From: an uncultured Marinicella sp.
GTDB taxonomy: Bacteria; Pseudomonadota; Gammaproteobacteria; Xanthomonadales; Marinicellaceae
Assembly (NCBI GenBank): GCA_938008005.1
Contig: CALLLZ010000259.1
Location: forward strand, 1 to 7,046
DNA: 7,046 nucleotides
Direction of reading: 5' to 3'
This document shows positions 5,165 to 7,046 of the stretch, piece by piece. The notes beneath the pieces are model-generated. The model had not been told where the DNA came from. It did not search any database and worked only from the letters and a program-made list of their open reading frames with translations. Both the position numbers and the translations under genes were made by a program. Every line of letters begins with the position of its first letter. The first letter of the stretch is position 1.

Positions 5165-5552
5165 ACAGCAAAAAAATTATTCTCTTCAACAACCAATCCT
5201 GTCAACTTTATCACTGTTCACATCGTTGGGAACATTGATGTGCTGTGCCTTACCCGCATTACTCGTTACCATTGGTGCTGGAGCCACCTTGGCAGGTTTG
5301 GTATCATCTGCCCCTTGGCTGGTTACTTTATCGAAGTATAAAGTTTGGACATTTGGCATTTCAGGCATAATGATGTTAATAGCCGGAACTTTACTTTGGC
5401 GTTCTAGAAACGCCCCTTGCCCCACAGATCCAATTCAAGCCAAATCATGTCAAAATTTACGTCAGTTCAGCACTTGGGTTTATTGGATTTCGGTATTAAT
5501 TTGGTTTATTGGGTTCTTTTTCGCTTTTCTGGCCGTCCATATTTTTTATTGA
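5157..5552 (+). CDS. MerT-like inner-membrane metal transporter
   Basis: I choose ATG 5157 (131 residues), two codons inside a possible GTG start at 5151, because ATG is the stronger codon and GGG at about 5146-5148 is well spaced for it. Hydrophobic segments lie at about residues 18-52 (long; one or two helices), 64-81 and 107-130. The first begins LMCCALPALLVTIGAGATLAG. The Cys pair C29-C30 before a Pro, and the Gly-rich helix, closely follow MerT's CC-x-LP pattern in its first helix. A second Cys pair, C88 and C98, lies in the loop between the next helices, as in MerT (C76/C82 in the classic protein). MerT takes Hg(II) from MerP and carries it inward. Here the partner is the HMA protein encoded just upstream with overlapping genes. 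The metal could equally be copper, and no mercuric reductase is present in the window. Confidence 0.75.
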   Translation: MNKQQKNYSLQQPILSTLSLFTSLGTLMCCALPALLVTIGAGATLAGLVSSAPWLVTLSKYKVWTFGISGIMMLIAGTLLWRSRNAPCPTDPIQAKSCQNLRQFSTWVYWISVLIWFIGFFFAFLAVHIFY

Positions 5553-5566
5553 ATATGTATATGACT

Positions 5567-5572
5567 TATAAT
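5567..5572 (+). promoter_or_regulatory. Possible -10 box for the esterase gene
   Basis: A perfect TATAAT lies 41 bases upstream of ATG 5613, in the 60-base gap after the metal cluster. No convincing -35 hexamer is present at 16-18 bases, and the region is AT-rich, so this may be chance. Confidence 0.35.
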
Positions 5573-5612
5573 TTTTATTTTAGAATATCGAATACAACAA
5601 TTACCCTACCGA

Positions 5613-6527
5613 ATGTTTAATCTATCAAAAGTTGCCATGCGTCGCTTGGTTAAATTCAATTCTGCGTTGCTGTTAAACCCCAAATGCCCTATTTGGCTAC
5701 AAAGAGCTGGTTTAAATATGCTGGGTGGTTTTGGAATACTTCCTGAATCCACAACAATAGAAAAATTAAAATTGGCTGGTATGGATGCCTGGTGGTTTAA
5801 TAATTCAACACAAAAATCTAAACAAGTGGTGTTATATTTTCATGGAGGTGGATACAGCGTTGGCTCACCGAGATCGCATCGTGACTTGTGTGCTTATTTA
5901 GCCCATTATGCCGAAACATCTGTTGTTTCTGTGGCTTACAGGTTAGCACCTGAGCACCCATATCCAGCGGCTGTTGAAGATGCCATAGCATCATATCAGG
6001 CACTTATAGAATTGGGTTACACTGCTGATGACATTGTTTTGGCGGGTGATTCAGCCGGAGGTAGTTTGGCATTGACTTTGGCCATTCAATTGAAACAACA
6101 AAGCCAACCTCAACCAGCAGGCATGTTCCTGATTTCTCCACTGGTTAATAAAAAACGCAGTACCAAGAGCTATGTCACCCAATATGATGTTGATCCAGTC
6201 ATTAGTCATCGTTGGAGTCACCAAATGGCTAAAAACTATTTAAATCATTCAGCAGAATTAATAGACCAAGCTTGTTTATCTGATAAGGATTTAACTGGTA
6301 TTGCACCGATGTTAATTCATGTTGGAACTGATGAAGTGTTACTTGATGACAGTTTAACACTTAAACAAAGAGCAACTCAGTCTGGTAATCATGTCAAACT
6401 GGTCACTTTCCCAGAGCTCTGGCATGTTTTCCATTTTTCAGCCAGTATTTTTGTTGAGGCTAGAAAAGCGTTACAACAAGCTGGAAATGAAATAAAACAA
6501 TTTTTTAAAACACGCTCAAATTCATAG
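5613..6527 (+). CDS. Alpha/beta hydrolase, hormone-sensitive-lipase family (family IV) esterase
   Basis: A 304-residue carboxylesterase-type alpha/beta hydrolase, the usual length for bacterial HSL-family enzymes, without a signal peptide. The oxyanion-hole motif is HGGGY at residues 77-81, the nucleophile elbow is GDSAGG at 145-150 with Ser147, and the catalytic His is H271 in LWHVF. YRLAPEHPYPAAVEDA (109-124) is the conserved family IV block between them. The acid residue lies in VGTDEVLLDDS (237-247); aligned with the D-P-L-x-D motif of classic members, Glu241 rather than Asp240 takes the Asp position. Such enzymes hydrolyse short acyl esters; the natural substrate is unknown. No clear Shine-Dalgarno precedes ATG 5613, and ATG 5637 (residue 9) is an alternative start. 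It follows the metal cluster in the same direction, but nothing links it functionally. Confidence 0.9.
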   Translation: MFNLSKVAMRRLVKFNSALLLNPKCPIWLQRAGLNMLGGFGILPESTTIEKLKLAGMDAWWFNNSTQKSKQVVLYFHGGGYSVGSPRSHRDLCAYLAHYAETSVVSVAYRLAPEHPYPAAVEDAIASYQALIELGYTADDIVLAGDSAGGSLALTLAIQLKQQSQPQPAGMFLISPLVNKKRSTKSYVTQYDVDPVISHRWSHQMAKNYLNHSAELIDQACLSDKDLTGIAPMLIHVGTDEVLLDDSLTLKQRATQSGNHVKLVTFPELWHVFHFSASIFVEARKALQQAGNEIKQFFKTRSNS

Positions 6528-6620
6528 TATCTACTACTCCTCTCAAACAAGAACAATCTTTTTTTGTAACATCAATAGCAGTTAAACGTCTTGTTAACAA
6601 TTCATTTTAAATATAACATC

Positions 6621-7046
6621 ATGAAACTAATTAAATGCTTGAGTTCAATTCTACTGCTCACGCTCATATTCCCAGCTTTCGGAGAAGAAAAATCCGATAG
6701 AGACAAAATCAATGAATTTTATACTGCACTGTTAACTCAATTAGAGTCTAACTATCTCCATCGCAGTACGACTGACTGGACATTGGTCAGAACATTGGTA
6801 TCAGAAAAAACATCACAAGTTCAAAGCTTTGAAGAAGCTTTACCAATCGTCACGGATGTTTTCGACGCAATAAAATGTAACCACTGTCAGCTATTTTCAA
6901 AAGAAAATCACTATACCAGCACATTAAACCCACAATTTTCTCAAGGTGATTTCAGTAGAGAATTCCTCTTAGAATACGAAAAACAAACACCTTTTCATGT
7001 CAAAATAATTGATGATAACATTGGTTATATCAATATCCCTGGCATG
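6621..7046 (+). CDS. Exported S41-type peptidase-like protein, N-terminal part only
   Basis: The frame opens at ATG 6621 and runs to the right edge, giving 142 codons. Residues 1-21 (MKLIKCLSSI...FPAFG) are a signal peptide. Residues about 27-90 are a helical segment (INEFYTALLTQL, DWTLVRTLVSE, FEEALPIVTDVFDAI) like the N-terminal domain of C-terminal-processing/tricorn-type S41 peptidases. In those the helices end in a D-x-H-S/T motif, replaced here by KCNHCQLF. Residues 132-142 (DNIGYINIPGM) match the first core strand of S41 enzymes (IGYI-x-IP-x-F/M). The Ser/Lys catalytic residues lie beyond the window, so activity cannot be judged. It would be periplasmic or membrane-associated. Upstream DNA has a TTGTTAACAA palindrome (6591-6600) but no good Shine-Dalgarno. 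Confidence 0.65.
   Translation, partial: MKLIKCLSSILLLTLIFPAFGEEKSDRDKINEFYTALLTQLESNYLHRSTTDWTLVRTLVSEKTSQVQSFEEALPIVTDVFDAIKCNHCQLFSKENHYTSTLNPQFSQGDFSREFLLEYEKQTPFHVKIIDDNIGYINIPGM

Noticed and set aside
6591..6600. Perfect palindrome TTGTTAACAA upstream of the S41-like gene
   Set aside because: A 10-bp palindrome in AT-rich DNA can arise by chance and no second copy or promoter context supports an operator.
1..7046. CRISPR array or other long regularly spaced repeats
   Set aside because: No repeat-spacer pattern was seen; the only tandem repeat is the 12-bp duplication at 599-622.

Overview
The window is AT-rich, roughly 38-40% GC by eye, and looks like gammaproteobacterial chromosome. 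Three observations suggest this: a tmRNA-type 3' end with its terminator; a small family of metal-associated periplasmic and outer-membrane proteins typical of marine gammaproteobacteria; and an exported protein ending in an 'IFxDxFE'-type tail, which I associate with Marinicella-like and Xanthomonadales-related bacteria. The genus is an inference and only weakly held.

Layout. (1) Positions 1 to about 703 look like the right end of an integrated mobile element. Two small, unrecognised, overlapping minus-strand genes are followed by about 200 bases of non-coding DNA with a 12-bp tandem repeat. Next come a copy of the last bases of ssrA (tmRNA), GCCGTCTCCACCA, and what is probably the native ssrA terminator (708-736). 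(2) Positions 737-1189 hold no intact gene. About 868-1169 reads as a decayed or frameshifted coding stretch in two frames. (3) Positions 1190-2185 encode an Asp/Asn beta-hydroxylase-type 2-oxoglutarate/Fe(II) dioxygenase with an unusual C-terminal beta-rich extension. (4) Positions 2186-2448 are intergenic, with a 9-codon remnant-like ORF behind a strong ribosome-binding site. (5) Positions 2449-3282 (minus) encode an exported beta-rich protein with its own promoter. (6) Positions 3316-3605 form a divergent promoter region with several repeats.

(7) Positions 3606-5552 are the most interesting part: a compact four-gene plus-strand cluster. It encodes a Cys-rich small periplasmic protein, a predicted outer-membrane beta-barrel, a His-rich exported heavy-metal-associated (HMA) protein, and a MerT-like inner-membrane protein. 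The last three genes lie 4 bp apart or overlap. Together they could carry a soft metal such as Cu(I) or Hg(II) from the outer membrane through the periplasm to the inner membrane. No MerA, MerR, P-type ATPase or RND pump is in the window, so direction and metal are open.

(8) Positions 5613-6527 encode a hormone-sensitive-lipase-family (family IV) esterase. (9) From 6621 off the right edge runs the N-terminal part of an exported S41-type peptidase-like protein.
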